Positions 32,891 through 41,285 of a stretch of 64,000 nucleotides of DNA are shown piece after piece. The stretch is from UBA1046 sp050945515 (lineage in GTDB: Bacteria > Bacillota > Clostridia > Saccharofermentanales > DTU023). The translations under genes and the position numbers were made by a program. Position 1 is the stretch's first letter, and each line of letters begins with the position of its first letter. The stretch spans positions 1 to 64,000 of the forward strand of contig JBMNTB010000008.1 of NCBI GenBank assembly GCA_050945515.1, written 5' to 3'. The notes beneath the pieces are model-generated. The model saw only the letters and a program-made list of their open reading frames with translations. It was not told the origin of the DNA and ran no database searches.

Positions 32891-34147
32891 TTAGAAGTTC
32901 TGCAGCAATGTAGCCATGAAAATACCCAGATAGTTACCGATGACATAGCCGAAGATACCGGCCAGGATGATCGGACCTATGAGCTTGGTCCAGCCTTTGG
33001 AAATGGCCATAGCTGCTGCTGTGGTCGGACCGCCGATATTGGCATTGGAACAGAGCAAAATCTCCTCGAGGTTGAATTTGAAGAGCTTGCCGAGTCCCAA
33101 TGAGACAACCATATTGACAATGACGATAATTCCCGCAAAGACTAGAAGCAGAGGAGCATTCTTGATGATTTGCGGAATCGAGGCCGGCACACCAATGACA
33201 ACCAGGAAAATATAGATCAGGAAAGTTCCCAGCTCTTGGGCCCCGTTAATATTACCTAAGAAATTAGGTAAGAAAGTGGCCAAGAGCATGGTCAAGGTCG
33301 TGATCCACAGATACTGGCTGCCGAGGAAGTTGCCTGCCAGTGATTGGAAAAAATCTCCGATAGTGGCAGAAGTCTCCGGTACCGGCACCAAGCCTTTAAG
33401 CCAGGTGGCAAGTTCCGTGGAAATCCAGACGATCATAAAAGAGGTGGCCATCGCCTTGGCAATATCCAGCAGTGAAATGTTCTTGGGGCTCCAGTACTGG
33501 GCTGCCAAGGTTTTGTCCCTTTCTTCCGAAGCCGCCTCGACTTCATCTATATGCGGATGCGTAAAATGTTTGCGGAAGAACTTGACTGAGGGAATGGCCA
33601 GCAAAACAAAGAAATATAAGGCCATCAATAGATTGTCAGCCACAGTCAGTTCAGCAATAGTCCAAGCGGTTACTTTATTAGCCACATCGTATTGCGCTGC
33701 CATGGCTGCAAAGTTGACGCCGCCGCCGATATAGGTCCCAGTCATCATGGCTACGGCGGGCATTAGCTGGTCAATCGCACCTTTCAGGGCAAAATAAGCA
33801 ATAGCGACACCCAGCAGAGTACCTAGAGCCGATAAGCAGAACATGACCAGGATCCGGCCGCTCTCACGCCAGATCTTCTTCAGATTGGCATTGAATAAGA
33901 GCAGAGGAATACCGAGTGGAACGACATAACCCCAGACCGCATCGTAAACCGGGGCATCGGTAGGTATCACATTGAAATTGGCCAGCAACATCGCGATCAG
34001 CAAACCGATAATCGCACCGGTGATCTTAGCCGCCCATTCATATTTCTGTTCCAGATAGATCGAAATACAGGTAATCAGGACTAAGATCGCCCATAATGCC
34101 CATGTATTATCTGCCTTAATAAATGAATCGGCAATTACAGTAAACAT
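32891..34147 (-). CDS. DUF819 family membrane protein (putative transporter)
   Basis: About 418 residues with ten or more transmembrane helices. Conserved family features include the glycine-rich segment MTGTYIGGGVNFAAMA and a second half with SNANIGGPTTAAAMA. The repeated GG(P/V) helical-break motifs in each half resemble secondary transporters with inverted repeats. Substrate is unknown. The start is ATG 34147 with AGGGAGG 6 nt upstream; the frame to 34177 would include that site. It lies 90 bp downstream of an M19 dipeptidase gene in the same direction, suggesting export or uptake of amino acids or dipeptides handled by that enzyme (inference). Confidence 0.82.
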   Translation of the reverse strand: MFTVIADSFIKADNTWALWAILVLITCISIYLEQKYEWAAKITGAIIGLLIAMLLANFNVIPTDAPVYDAVWGYVVPLGIPLLLFNANLKKIWRESGRILVMFCLSALGTLLGVAIAYFALKGAIDQLMPAVAMMTGTYIGGGVNFAAMAAQYDVANKVTAWTIAELTVADNLLMALYFFVLLAIPSVKFFRKHFTHPHIDEVEAASEERDKTLAAQYWSPKNISLLDIAKAMATSFMIVWISTELATWLKGLVPVPETSATIGDFFQSLAGNFLGSQYLWITTLTMLLATFLPNFLGNINGAQELGTFLIYIFLVVIGVPASIPQIIKNAPLLLVFAGIIVIVNMVVSLGLGKLFKFNLEEILLCSNANIGGPTTAAAMAISKGWTKLIGPIILAGIFGYVIGNYLGIFMATLLQNF

Positions 34148-34239
34148 ACAAAACCTCCCTTGAATTTCAAATATCAAATAACTCTATCTTAGTAACCGGT
34201 TTGCCGGTTCAGATAGGACTTCTCTCCCAAAAGCACAAC

Positions 34240-35214
34240 TCAGGCTCTGACTCTTCTAAAGAAGTTGACAAAATTCTCACCTGAGAGTTTTCTGATATCA
34301 GCCGCGGAATAGCCTCTGCGTTCCAGTTCCGCCAGCATATTAGGCGCATCTCCGATGTTCTGCAGTCCCTGCAATCCATGATCGGGACTGGAGCTAAAAC
34401 TGGCAAGAGTATCGAGATTGAGGAAATCATCAAAATCGAAACCAAAGCCGACATGATCTATTCCCATACGCTCAACCAGATAGTCAATATGATCGACCAG
34501 ACGGGATAGGGTTTGTTCCTCGCGCTTATGGCTGACAAATTCATTGAAAGCATTGATTCCAACCATTCCTCCACCCTGGCGTATGGCATCGATCTGCTCA
34601 TCCCACAAATTCCTGGGCACATCACAGATCTGACGTACATTTGAGTGCGAGGCAATAACAGGAGCTGAAGTAGTTTCTAAGATATCCCAGAATGATTTTT
34701 CATTGGTATGGGCAACATCTACGATCATTTTCAGCTCATTCATAACGCGTATCGCTTGCCGACCGTAATCTGTCAAGCCACGAGTCGGATCTTGTGTAGG
34801 ACCGGTCGACAGATCATTCAACTCATTCCAGGTTAGCATTGCCAGCCTGAAGCCCATACGTTCAAAGGCATAGAGCATTTCGACATTAGTGCCAATGCCG
34901 CTCAACCCTTCAAGGCCGAGCATAACTCCCAGCTTGCCGGCTGCTTCCGCTGCCGCGAAATCCTCCGGCTCTGTTACGACCTGGATAATATCCTGGTTTT
35001 CCCACAGCTCTGCCGACATAGCACCGAGACTTTCGATCATACGTTCCTGGGGTCTTTGATCATGAGGCGGGTCTGCCCAGATAATAAAAACTCCGCCGGT
35101 AAGTCCACCCTGGCGGAAACGATCCAGATGACGCTTTTTGATCACGGACTTCATGCCCTGCAAACGTTGTACAGTCACATCGGTCCAAATATCTCCATGC
35201 AGATCAAGTAACAT
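34240..35214 (-). CDS. M19-family membrane-type dipeptidase
   Basis: 324-residue zinc dipeptidase of the renal dipeptidase family, which cleaves dipeptides, often with a C-terminal D-residue. Seen: N-terminal DLHGDIWTD (DxHxD metal site), the bridging Glu region VMLGLEGLSGIG, VDVAHTNEKSF, VIASHSNVRQIC and GFGFDFDD. It lacks an obvious signal peptide, so it acts in the cytoplasm, possibly recycling peptidoglycan or peptide-derived dipeptides. AAGGAGG lies 5 nt before the ATG. It leads the two-gene unit with the DUF819 transporter. Confidence 0.9.
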   Translation of the reverse strand: MLLDLHGDIWTDVTVQRLQGMKSVIKKRHLDRFRQGGLTGGVFIIWADPPHDQRPQERMIESLGAMSAELWENQDIIQVVTEPEDFAAAEAAGKLGVMLGLEGLSGIGTNVEMLYAFERMGFRLAMLTWNELNDLSTGPTQDPTRGLTDYGRQAIRVMNELKMIVDVAHTNEKSFWDILETTSAPVIASHSNVRQICDVPRNLWDEQIDAIRQGGGMVGINAFNEFVSHKREEQTLSRLVDHIDYLVERMGIDHVGFGFDFDDFLNLDTLASFSSSPDHGLQGLQNIGDAPNMLAELERRGYSAADIRKLSGENFVNFFRRVRA

Positions 35215-35250
35215 AATTACCTCCTTTCCGTATATGATTGTTTATCAAAT

Positions 35251-35267
35251 ATTATACATTTATTATA
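35251..35267 (-). promoter_or_regulatory. Duplicated extended -10 element upstream of the dipeptidase gene
   Basis: On the minus strand, TGTATAAT occurs twice 11 bp apart (perfect TATAAT at 35267-35262 and 35256-35251, each with TG in front). No good -35 was found; extended -10 promoters do not need one. It is 37-53 bp upstream of the start. Confidence 0.55.
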
Positions 35268-35341
35268 CATTTTTGCTAGCTGCTGTGTGTTAATAAAAAT
35301 ATTTATGACGATTGGTAACAAAGAAAACTGTAAAAATAATA

Positions 35342-37549
35342 CTATTCCAGAGTATCCGGATGCTGTAAAATTAGGATTTTATCCGGCAGTTCCACTTTGA
35401 TCAGATAGCCTTGGGCAATTGCTGTTTCAATTCTTGCGGCAAAAGCTTCCCGCCGGTTGTAGCGTAAATCAATCACAATATAGTCGGCCGGCCATGTCTC
35501 TGCATCAGGAATATGCTCATAGTTGAGGTCAATCAGCTTTGACCTGCCGGACAGATATGTTGTAAGCCAGGTGGTCGCCCGAACCGAGGCCTGATCTGGT
35601 ATTTGATCCATCTCATATTTCATTTCTTGGGCAATCTGTAGGCGTTGTTTGACTGTGGCGTGCGGAACATAATGCTCAGTGAATACTGTTGCGCCGAAAT
35701 ACAGGGCGGCAACCAGCATGATGCCGGAGATCATACTCAATGCCAGATAAGATTTGGACGGGTACTGTTTCTGATAGGCGGTCGCCTTCGTTTCTGCATA
35801 AGGCAGCTGTCGCAATTTGGCTTGTCTGGGCAGTGTCGGTCGATAGAAGCTGAAACTATGCTGAAACATGTCCTCAACAGCTAATATGGTGGCAAAGATC
35901 AGCAATACTCCCGTGCCATAATGATATTGGAAGTTAATATTATGCTGATACTGGTAGTCCGGTATCAGGTTCATGATCAGCCAGGGCAGCAGCAGGATAT
36001 GATCCGCTCCCGGCTTGCGCAGCAAAGGCAGGAAGGCCAGGGGTGCCATCATAGTTAGGATATATATCAACTTCTCCGCGGTAAAAATACGAGTCAAAAC
36101 ATAGGCAGGATGCAATATGCTGGTGAGCACTACGCCCGGCAGACCGTATTCCGGCCAGGCCATCAGATTGGCAAAGCGGCTGTCCATGGCACCCAGGCCC
36201 CTTGTATTGAGCCAGTGCAGAGCCAGTACAAACCAGGTCAGACCGAATAGCAGCATAATGATGCCATGCCGCTTGTTTGTACGTTTTGACCACAGCATCC
36301 AGAATCCGATCAGGATTATATATATTGCAGCATCCTCTTTGACGGCGAGCACCAGCACAGTAAAAACAAAAGTGCCGACAGTATTTTGCTTGAGAACAAA
36401 TAGCAGCAGCCAGAGCAATAAGGGTGCCAGGAAACAGTTTTCGTGCAGGTCGTACATGCTGCTGCCACTCAGGGCCGGATGTGCCAGATACAGCAGAGAA
36501 AAGACAGCTGCTCTTCTATTAGGCCAGTGGAGAAATTTCATGAGCAGGAATAATGGAATAACCCCTGAGGCAACCGATACTATTTGTGCCAGCTGGAGTG
36601 CTGCCGGGCTTTTCGTAAACAGATACAGCGGCAGCAAGAGATAATAAATGGGCGACACATGCACAGCGAAATGGTTAAGTTCGTAACTTCTCTCCAGCGT
36701 AGTAGTGGGCAGCCCGGTCTTGGACATATTGTGAAACATCTGGGCGAAAATACCAAAATCATATGTCGGTGTAGAAAGGGTAGTAGTGCGCACATATAGA
36801 ATATAACCGAATAAGCCGATGTGGATCAGAAAAGCAAGACCGACCAGATAATACACTCTATACTGCCCGGCAGACGATTTATGCGGTTTTTTGATGATGG
36901 CGACATCCGGGAACAGGTGCGCTGTCACTGCGCCTGCCAGTGCTCCTTGCAGCGCTAAAACCAGCGTCAGTATAATCCGGAGCATCAGTTTCTGTTCTAC
37001 GCCTGCAGTAACGGCAGGCAGTAGGACTAGACAGCTGATTATATTCAGCGCGGTTAGGAGAACTCCGCCGATGAACAAAGCCCAGCCTGTATAGAAAAAG
37101 AACTTGTTTTCTCTGTTGGCCGTTAAAAAATTACGGGTTGCTGCCAGGAGAAATAGGCACAACATAAGCAGGCCGAAACAATATGGCAGAGACTGTTGCT
37201 GAGCAGGGTCGATATAGTCGAGATACCAGAGTTGCACAATAAACAGCCAGGAAGATACCAGCAGGCATAACTGACCGAGCTTCAGTTTATCTAATCTGAT
37301 TGGAACCAGAATTAAGATTATTGCCACCGCTAACGTAATTAGGGCGCCATTAAGGAAAGATGTGGCTGACATCTGCCTGATATAGTCGAGAGACAGAATT
37401 TGAACCTGTTGGGCAGTAGAGCCGATGACATTAATGATACAGAAAATCAGCCAGGCCGAGACAGAATAATATATAACAAGCTGCAGAATATACCCTATCT
37501 GATCCGGCTTAATTTTCTTCAATAATGTTTTCCGGCCAGACATGCTCAC
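35342..37549 (-). CDS. DUF2079 polytopic membrane protein
   Basis: 735 residues with about 15 hydrophobic helices. It matches the DUF2079 family of predicted glycosyltransferase-like (GT-C fold) membrane proteins, typified by TYDFGIFAQMFHN, the loop YELNHFAVHVSPIYYLLLPLY and a downstream HPALSGSSMYDLHENCF segment. The substrate is unknown; a lipid-linked sugar donor and an envelope role are likely for GT-C enzymes (inference). It is 7 bp from the PBP gene upstream, so they share a transcript; a cell-wall or envelope glycan role would fit. Confidence 0.8.
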   Translation of the reverse strand: MSMSGRKTLLKKIKPDQIGYILQLVIYYSVSAWLIFCIINVIGSTAQQVQILSLDYIRQMSATSFLNGALITLAVAIILILVPIRLDKLKLGQLCLLVSSWLFIVQLWYLDYIDPAQQQSLPYCFGLLMLCLFLLAATRNFLTANRENKFFFYTGWALFIGGVLLTALNIISCLVLLPAVTAGVEQKLMLRIILTLVLALQGALAGAVTAHLFPDVAIIKKPHKSSAGQYRVYYLVGLAFLIHIGLFGYILYVRTTTLSTPTYDFGIFAQMFHNMSKTGLPTTTLERSYELNHFAVHVSPIYYLLLPLYLFTKSPAALQLAQIVSVASGVIPLFLLMKFLHWPNRRAAVFSLLYLAHPALSGSSMYDLHENCFLAPLLLWLLLFVLKQNTVGTFVFTVLVLAVKEDAAIYIILIGFWMLWSKRTNKRHGIIMLLFGLTWFVLALHWLNTRGLGAMDSRFANLMAWPEYGLPGVVLTSILHPAYVLTRIFTAEKLIYILTMMAPLAFLPLLRKPGADHILLLPWLIMNLIPDYQYQHNINFQYHYGTGVLLIFATILAVEDMFQHSFSFYRPTLPRQAKLRQLPYAETKATAYQKQYPSKSYLALSMISGIMLVAALYFGATVFTEHYVPHATVKQRLQIAQEMKYEMDQIPDQASVRATTWLTTYLSGRSKLIDLNYEHIPDAETWPADYIVIDLRYNRREAFAARIETAIAQGYLIKVELPDKILILQHPDTLE

Positions 37550-37555
37550 TCCTCA

Positions 37556-39622
37556 TTAAGGTACCTGATAAGGTCCATCGGCATAAATGCTGTCCATCAG
37601 TTCACCCCAGCGCGTAAAAGCGGTAGCTTTATCTTCTCTCCTCTGCATATCCTGCATTTGTGTAACTAAGATCAGCGAAGTATTGACATTGTCAAAACCA
37701 ATGAACCAGGTGTCAATGACCTGTTTGTCCAGATCTTTATCCCAACCGCGCTGGACCGTACCTGATTTACCAGCAAATTCTGCATACGGGCGGGCAGCTG
37801 TATTTTTATGTGTTGTTTCGACTGTCCGGCGTAGGGCACGGCGCAGATAATCCAGTACCTGAGGACTGGTAAAGTTTTCTTTCCAGATTTTTTGCTCATT
37901 ACCGCGCAGGATATGCGGCTCCAGAATTTTTCCGCCATTTACCAGACTGGCATAGATAGCTGCCAGTTGAACTTGCGTGATCTGCAATTCACCCTGGCCA
38001 TAAGCCGTGTCAGCCATCAAAACTTCAGATCCTGCCTGGCCGCTATTTGTTATCTGAGCTGTATAGAACGGGTATTCCGAGGGAACTTCTTCTGTAAGGC
38101 CGAGTTTAAGCAGCTGATCGTAAAAAGCAGACGAACCCATCTCCACTGCTAGCTGAGCAAAGAAAATATTGTCTGAGATAGCGATAGCTTTTATACCGTC
38201 TTGCGGTTCATTATTCTCGACCAGTCGGGATACCTGATAGCCACCCCAGGAGGAATCGGCCTGCCATTTCTTTCCCTTGATTGTCTTGACAGTATCTTCA
38301 GTGAGAACACCGGTATTAAAAGCGGCGATAGCAGTAGGAATCTTGAAAGTTGATCCGGGGGGATACCTGAGTTGGAATCGGTTTAACAGCGGTTTTTGCG
38401 GTGAATCCACCAATTGCTGGTATTCGCTGTTACTTATTCCCGTCGCCATTGCATTGGGGCTGAAAGCAGGTGTGCTAACTAAGGCCAGGATATCACCGCT
38501 GAACGGATCCACTGCCGTGGTGGCTGAGCTGTCATCTTTAGTAACATCATAGATTTTTTGCTGCAATTCCGCATCGACAGTCAAATAAAAATCTTGTCCC
38601 GGAATAGCAGCACGTTCGAAAAGAACTTCCCCGCCGCCACCGGTCAGACTTACTCTGACACCTCTGGTTGAGCGCAGCTGCTCTTCATAATGAGCCTCCA
38701 GACCTCTTTTGCCCTCTTTATCGCCCATGCGATAAAATTCATGCTTCGGATCATCCTGTCCGGAAAAGGAAACCTCAGCTGTATAGCCGATCAAATGGGC
38801 AAAAGCCTTATCATAGGGATAAATTCTGGCACTGATTGTACGAACCGACAGACCATAATTGCCAAAATGATTAGTCTGCTCGGGGGTATATGAACTTCTG
38901 ACCTGCAAGGGGACGAACATATTGTCCTTGATCCATGACTGGGTCATTTTCTTCTCAACATCTGCGGTCGTCATATCCAGTAATGCAGCAACTTCAGCAT
39001 GTTTAGACATGTCATAAACACCGGTCACAGCACCCACTTGCTGGCTCAAACCATCAACTGCAAGTTCACGTCCGGTTCGATCATAAATAGTTCCTCTGGG
39101 TGCCGTCAGTTCCTCGACGACAATATCATTGGAAAGAGTCAGACCCGGGAAAATAGTTGCCGGAGTCCATTCCATTTCCCAACGGTCCAGCTGACGATTG
39201 CGGATAAAAGTAACAGTTAGAGGACGCTCAATCGGACCATATTCCGTTGTGAAACTCATGGTCATTTCATAAACTTCAATATTTTGATCCGACAACATTT
39301 CAACCAAGGAAATACCATACAGATTGACTTGGCTCACTCTCAGTTTCTTATCAATTTCTTTTTGACGAGTAATGATTTGATCGTCACCATAGCGAGAAAG
39401 CGATTCAGCTGTCAGATAGCTTTTCAACAGCTCCTGCTCGCGTCCGGCAACTAACTGGAGGATGTGGTTGATCTGATCTTCAGGCAATCCTTCCTCTACA
39501 GTTTCAGCGCTGCTTGCATCCTGATCCCAGTCGGTATCAATTATTTCTTTGCCACCGCATGAGGTAAACAGTAATAGGCTGATTATCAGGATAATAATCA
39601 GCCGCTTGCTTGCCCTGTCCAT
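37556..39622 (-). CDS. Class B penicillin-binding protein, MecA/PBP3-like
   Basis: 688-residue transpeptidase that cross-links peptidoglycan outside the membrane. N-terminal lipoprotein-like signal (lipobox FTSC, Cys22), an NTF2-like MecA_N domain (~45-160), a PBP dimerisation domain (~170-335), and a transpeptidase domain with S424TFK, S483DN and K619SGT, all intact. This layout is that of B. subtilis PBP3 and staphylococcal PBP2a, some of which have low beta-lactam affinity. It is followed after 6 bp by the DUF2079 gene and preceded after 3 bp by a coiled-coil protein gene. Confidence 0.9.
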   Translation of the reverse strand: MDRASKRLIIILIISLLLFTSCGGKEIIDTDWDQDASSAETVEEGLPEDQINHILQLVAGREQELLKSYLTAESLSRYGDDQIITRQKEIDKKLRVSQVNLYGISLVEMLSDQNIEVYEMTMSFTTEYGPIERPLTVTFIRNRQLDRWEMEWTPATIFPGLTLSNDIVVEELTAPRGTIYDRTGRELAVDGLSQQVGAVTGVYDMSKHAEVAALLDMTTADVEKKMTQSWIKDNMFVPLQVRSSYTPEQTNHFGNYGLSVRTISARIYPYDKAFAHLIGYTAEVSFSGQDDPKHEFYRMGDKEGKRGLEAHYEEQLRSTRGVRVSLTGGGGEVLFERAAIPGQDFYLTVDAELQQKIYDVTKDDSSATTAVDPFSGDILALVSTPAFSPNAMATGISNSEYQQLVDSPQKPLLNRFQLRYPPGSTFKIPTAIAAFNTGVLTEDTVKTIKGKKWQADSSWGGYQVSRLVENNEPQDGIKAIAISDNIFFAQLAVEMGSSAFYDQLLKLGLTEEVPSEYPFYTAQITNSGQAGSEVLMADTAYGQGELQITQVQLAAIYASLVNGGKILEPHILRGNEQKIWKENFTSPQVLDYLRRALRRTVETTHKNTAARPYAEFAGKSGTVQRGWDKDLDKQVIDTWFIGFDNVNTSLILVTQMQDMQRREDKATAFTRWGELMDSIYADGPYQVP

Positions 39623-39625
39623 TTT

Positions 39626-40138
39626 TCACTCCAGCTCTTTCTTGTTCTTGGTAACGAAAGTTAGAATTTCAGCTAATTGATTTTCCAGATCAGTTAGGAT
39701 GTCATGAGTGTATTTTATGGCACTGTTCCTGATATCTGTGCTCTGACGTGTGGCATCCTCAAGCAGATCTGTAGCCTCCTCCCGGGCTTTGATCGTGATT
39801 TCATGCTCATCAATCATGCGCGCCATCTGAGCTTGTGCATCACGCATAATGCTGTCTGCTTCTTTGCGCGCTTCTGCGATCAGCTGTCTGTTTTGGTCAA
39901 GCAGCCATTTGGCCTGCCTCAACTCGTCCGGCAAGCCCTCACGGACCATTCTCACTAGAAATAACATTTCTTCTTTTTCTACCAGACATTTATCACTCAA
40001 CGGCATCATCTTGGCATGAGAAAGAGTAGCCTCCATCCGGTCGAGCAAATTGTCAATGCTCTGTTCACCCGTACGGGGACCTGCTGTACGCCTGGGTCTT
40101 ACTTCTTCTTGACGGTATTCTCTGTCATTCGGATTCAT
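39626..40138 (-). CDS. Coiled-coil protein next to coaD, function unknown
   Basis: 170-residue soluble, charged protein. A helical coiled coil spans ~70-165 (EARKEADSIMRDAQAQMARM and following), with alanine/glutamate-rich heptads like F0 subunit b or DivIVA-type proteins, but without a membrane anchor. The first ~30 residues are basic and disordered. Similar short proteins, usually called ATPase or hypothetical, are common next to coaD in Clostridia. A scaffolding role near the division machinery is possible but not shown. Confidence 0.7.
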   Translation of the reverse strand: MNPNDREYRQEEVRPRRTAGPRTGEQSIDNLLDRMEATLSHAKMMPLSDKCLVEKEEMLFLVRMVREGLPDELRQAKWLLDQNRQLIAEARKEADSIMRDAQAQMARMIDEHEITIKAREEATDLLEDATRQSTDIRNSAIKYTHDILTDLENQLAEILTFVTKNKKELE

Positions 40139-40200
40139 CTCATTTCCTCCGTATCGTTACAATTATCTGTCTGGTCATCTGAATTGGGCTGTGCTGATGC

Positions 40201-40683
40201 TCAATTTTTTGTCAGCTTTGCTTTGACTGCTTGAGAAATATGTGCCGGCACCATCTGCTCGATATTGCCGCCATAGCTGGCAATAGTTTTGACCATTGAT
40301 GAGCTAATGCAGGAGTACTCAGGTGCAGCAGTAATGAAAAGGGTTTCACATGCCGGCAACAAAATCTGATTATTCAAAGCCATCTTTTTTTCATAATTGT
40401 AGTCGGTTTCACTGCGTAAACCTCTTACTATGGTTGTGATATAATTTATTCGGCAATAATCAACTAACAATCCGTTCCAGAAATCTACCTTGACATTTTC
40501 TAATTCAGTAATTGATTGCTTGATCAGGTCTAATCGTTCCTCATAAGTAAATAAGGCCGTTTTTTCTTGATTGCTCAGAACTAGAATTATCAGTTCTGCA
40601 CATAGCTTAGAAGCACGTGTAGCGATATCAAGATGGCCATTAGTAAATGGATCAAAAGTACCGGAATAGATTAGTTTATTCAC
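40201..40683 (-). CDS. coaD: Phosphopantetheine adenylyltransferase
   Basis: Penultimate enzyme of coenzyme A synthesis: transfers AMP from ATP to 4'-phosphopantetheine. 160 residues, normal length. Seen: the nucleotidyltransferase TxGH-type motif SGTFDPFTNGHLDI, RGLRSETDYNYE, and the C-terminal ISSSMVKTIASYGG. It lies 41 bp after rsmD, the usual rsmD-coaD pair in Firmicutes. Confidence 0.96.
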   Translation of the reverse strand: MNKLIYSGTFDPFTNGHLDIATRASKLCAELIILVLSNQEKTALFTYEERLDLIKQSITELENVKVDFWNGLLVDYCRINYITTIVRGLRSETDYNYEKKMALNNQILLPACETLFITAAPEYSCISSSMVKTIASYGGNIEQMVPAHISQAVKAKLTKN

Positions 40684-40724
40684 CGAGGCACCTGCACATA
40701 GTCACAATAAAAGCTGTAAAGCTG

Positions 40725-41285
40725 TCATTGTGCCACTTTCTGATAAAATGATAACACCGCATTTCCATACTTACAACTGCTCGAATATTCCAATCCTGTT
40801 ACAGCCTCAGGGCTTTTCACATTTTTATGGTGCTCCAGAATCAGTATTCCATTCTCATGCAATAGTTCAGTCAAAGGCACAGCCAGATCGGAAAATAACT
40901 CAGCTGCCAATTTCCAGGGCGGGTCAAGAAATATAACATTAAAACATAGACCTTGTCTGTGCAGCATTGTAATTGCCTGGCGGGCACCAAGACACACTAA
41001 GGTGGCATCAGTTTGCAATTTTGTGGCAGCAATATTTTTGCGGATCACTTGTTGGGCGGACCTCGATTTCTCCACAAGAATAACAGGACTAAAACCTCTG
41101 CTGGCAGCCTCCAGACCAATCTGACCGCTGCCTGCGAATAGGTCGAGAAACGCACCGTCGAACTGTCTGCTGTCAAGAATCGAAAACAAAGCTTCTTTCG
41201 TGCGGCCGGCAGTCGGTTGAACCAGATCTCCCGTCAGATTGAACAATTTCTTGCCTTTAGCCTTGCCGCTGATAATTCTTGTCAT
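40725..41285 (-). CDS. rsmD: 16S rRNA (guanine-N2-)-methyltransferase RsmD
   Basis: 186-residue SAM-dependent enzyme that methylates G966 (E. coli numbering) of 16S rRNA. Seen: N-terminal TRIISGKAKGKKL, VQPTAGRTKEALFSIL, the SAM motif FLDLFAGSGQIGLEA and catalytic DPPW (NVIFLDPPW). Start ATG 41285 overlaps the recG stop as ATGA and has GGGAG 8 nt upstream; the in-frame start at 41300 is less likely. Confidence 0.95.
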   Translation of the reverse strand: MTRIISGKAKGKKLFNLTGDLVQPTAGRTKEALFSILDSRQFDGAFLDLFAGSGQIGLEAASRGFSPVILVEKSRSAQQVIRKNIAATKLQTDATLVCLGARQAITMLHRQGLCFNVIFLDPPWKLAAELFSDLAVPLTELLHENGILILEHHKNVKSPEAVTGLEYSSSCKYGNAVLSFYQKVAQ

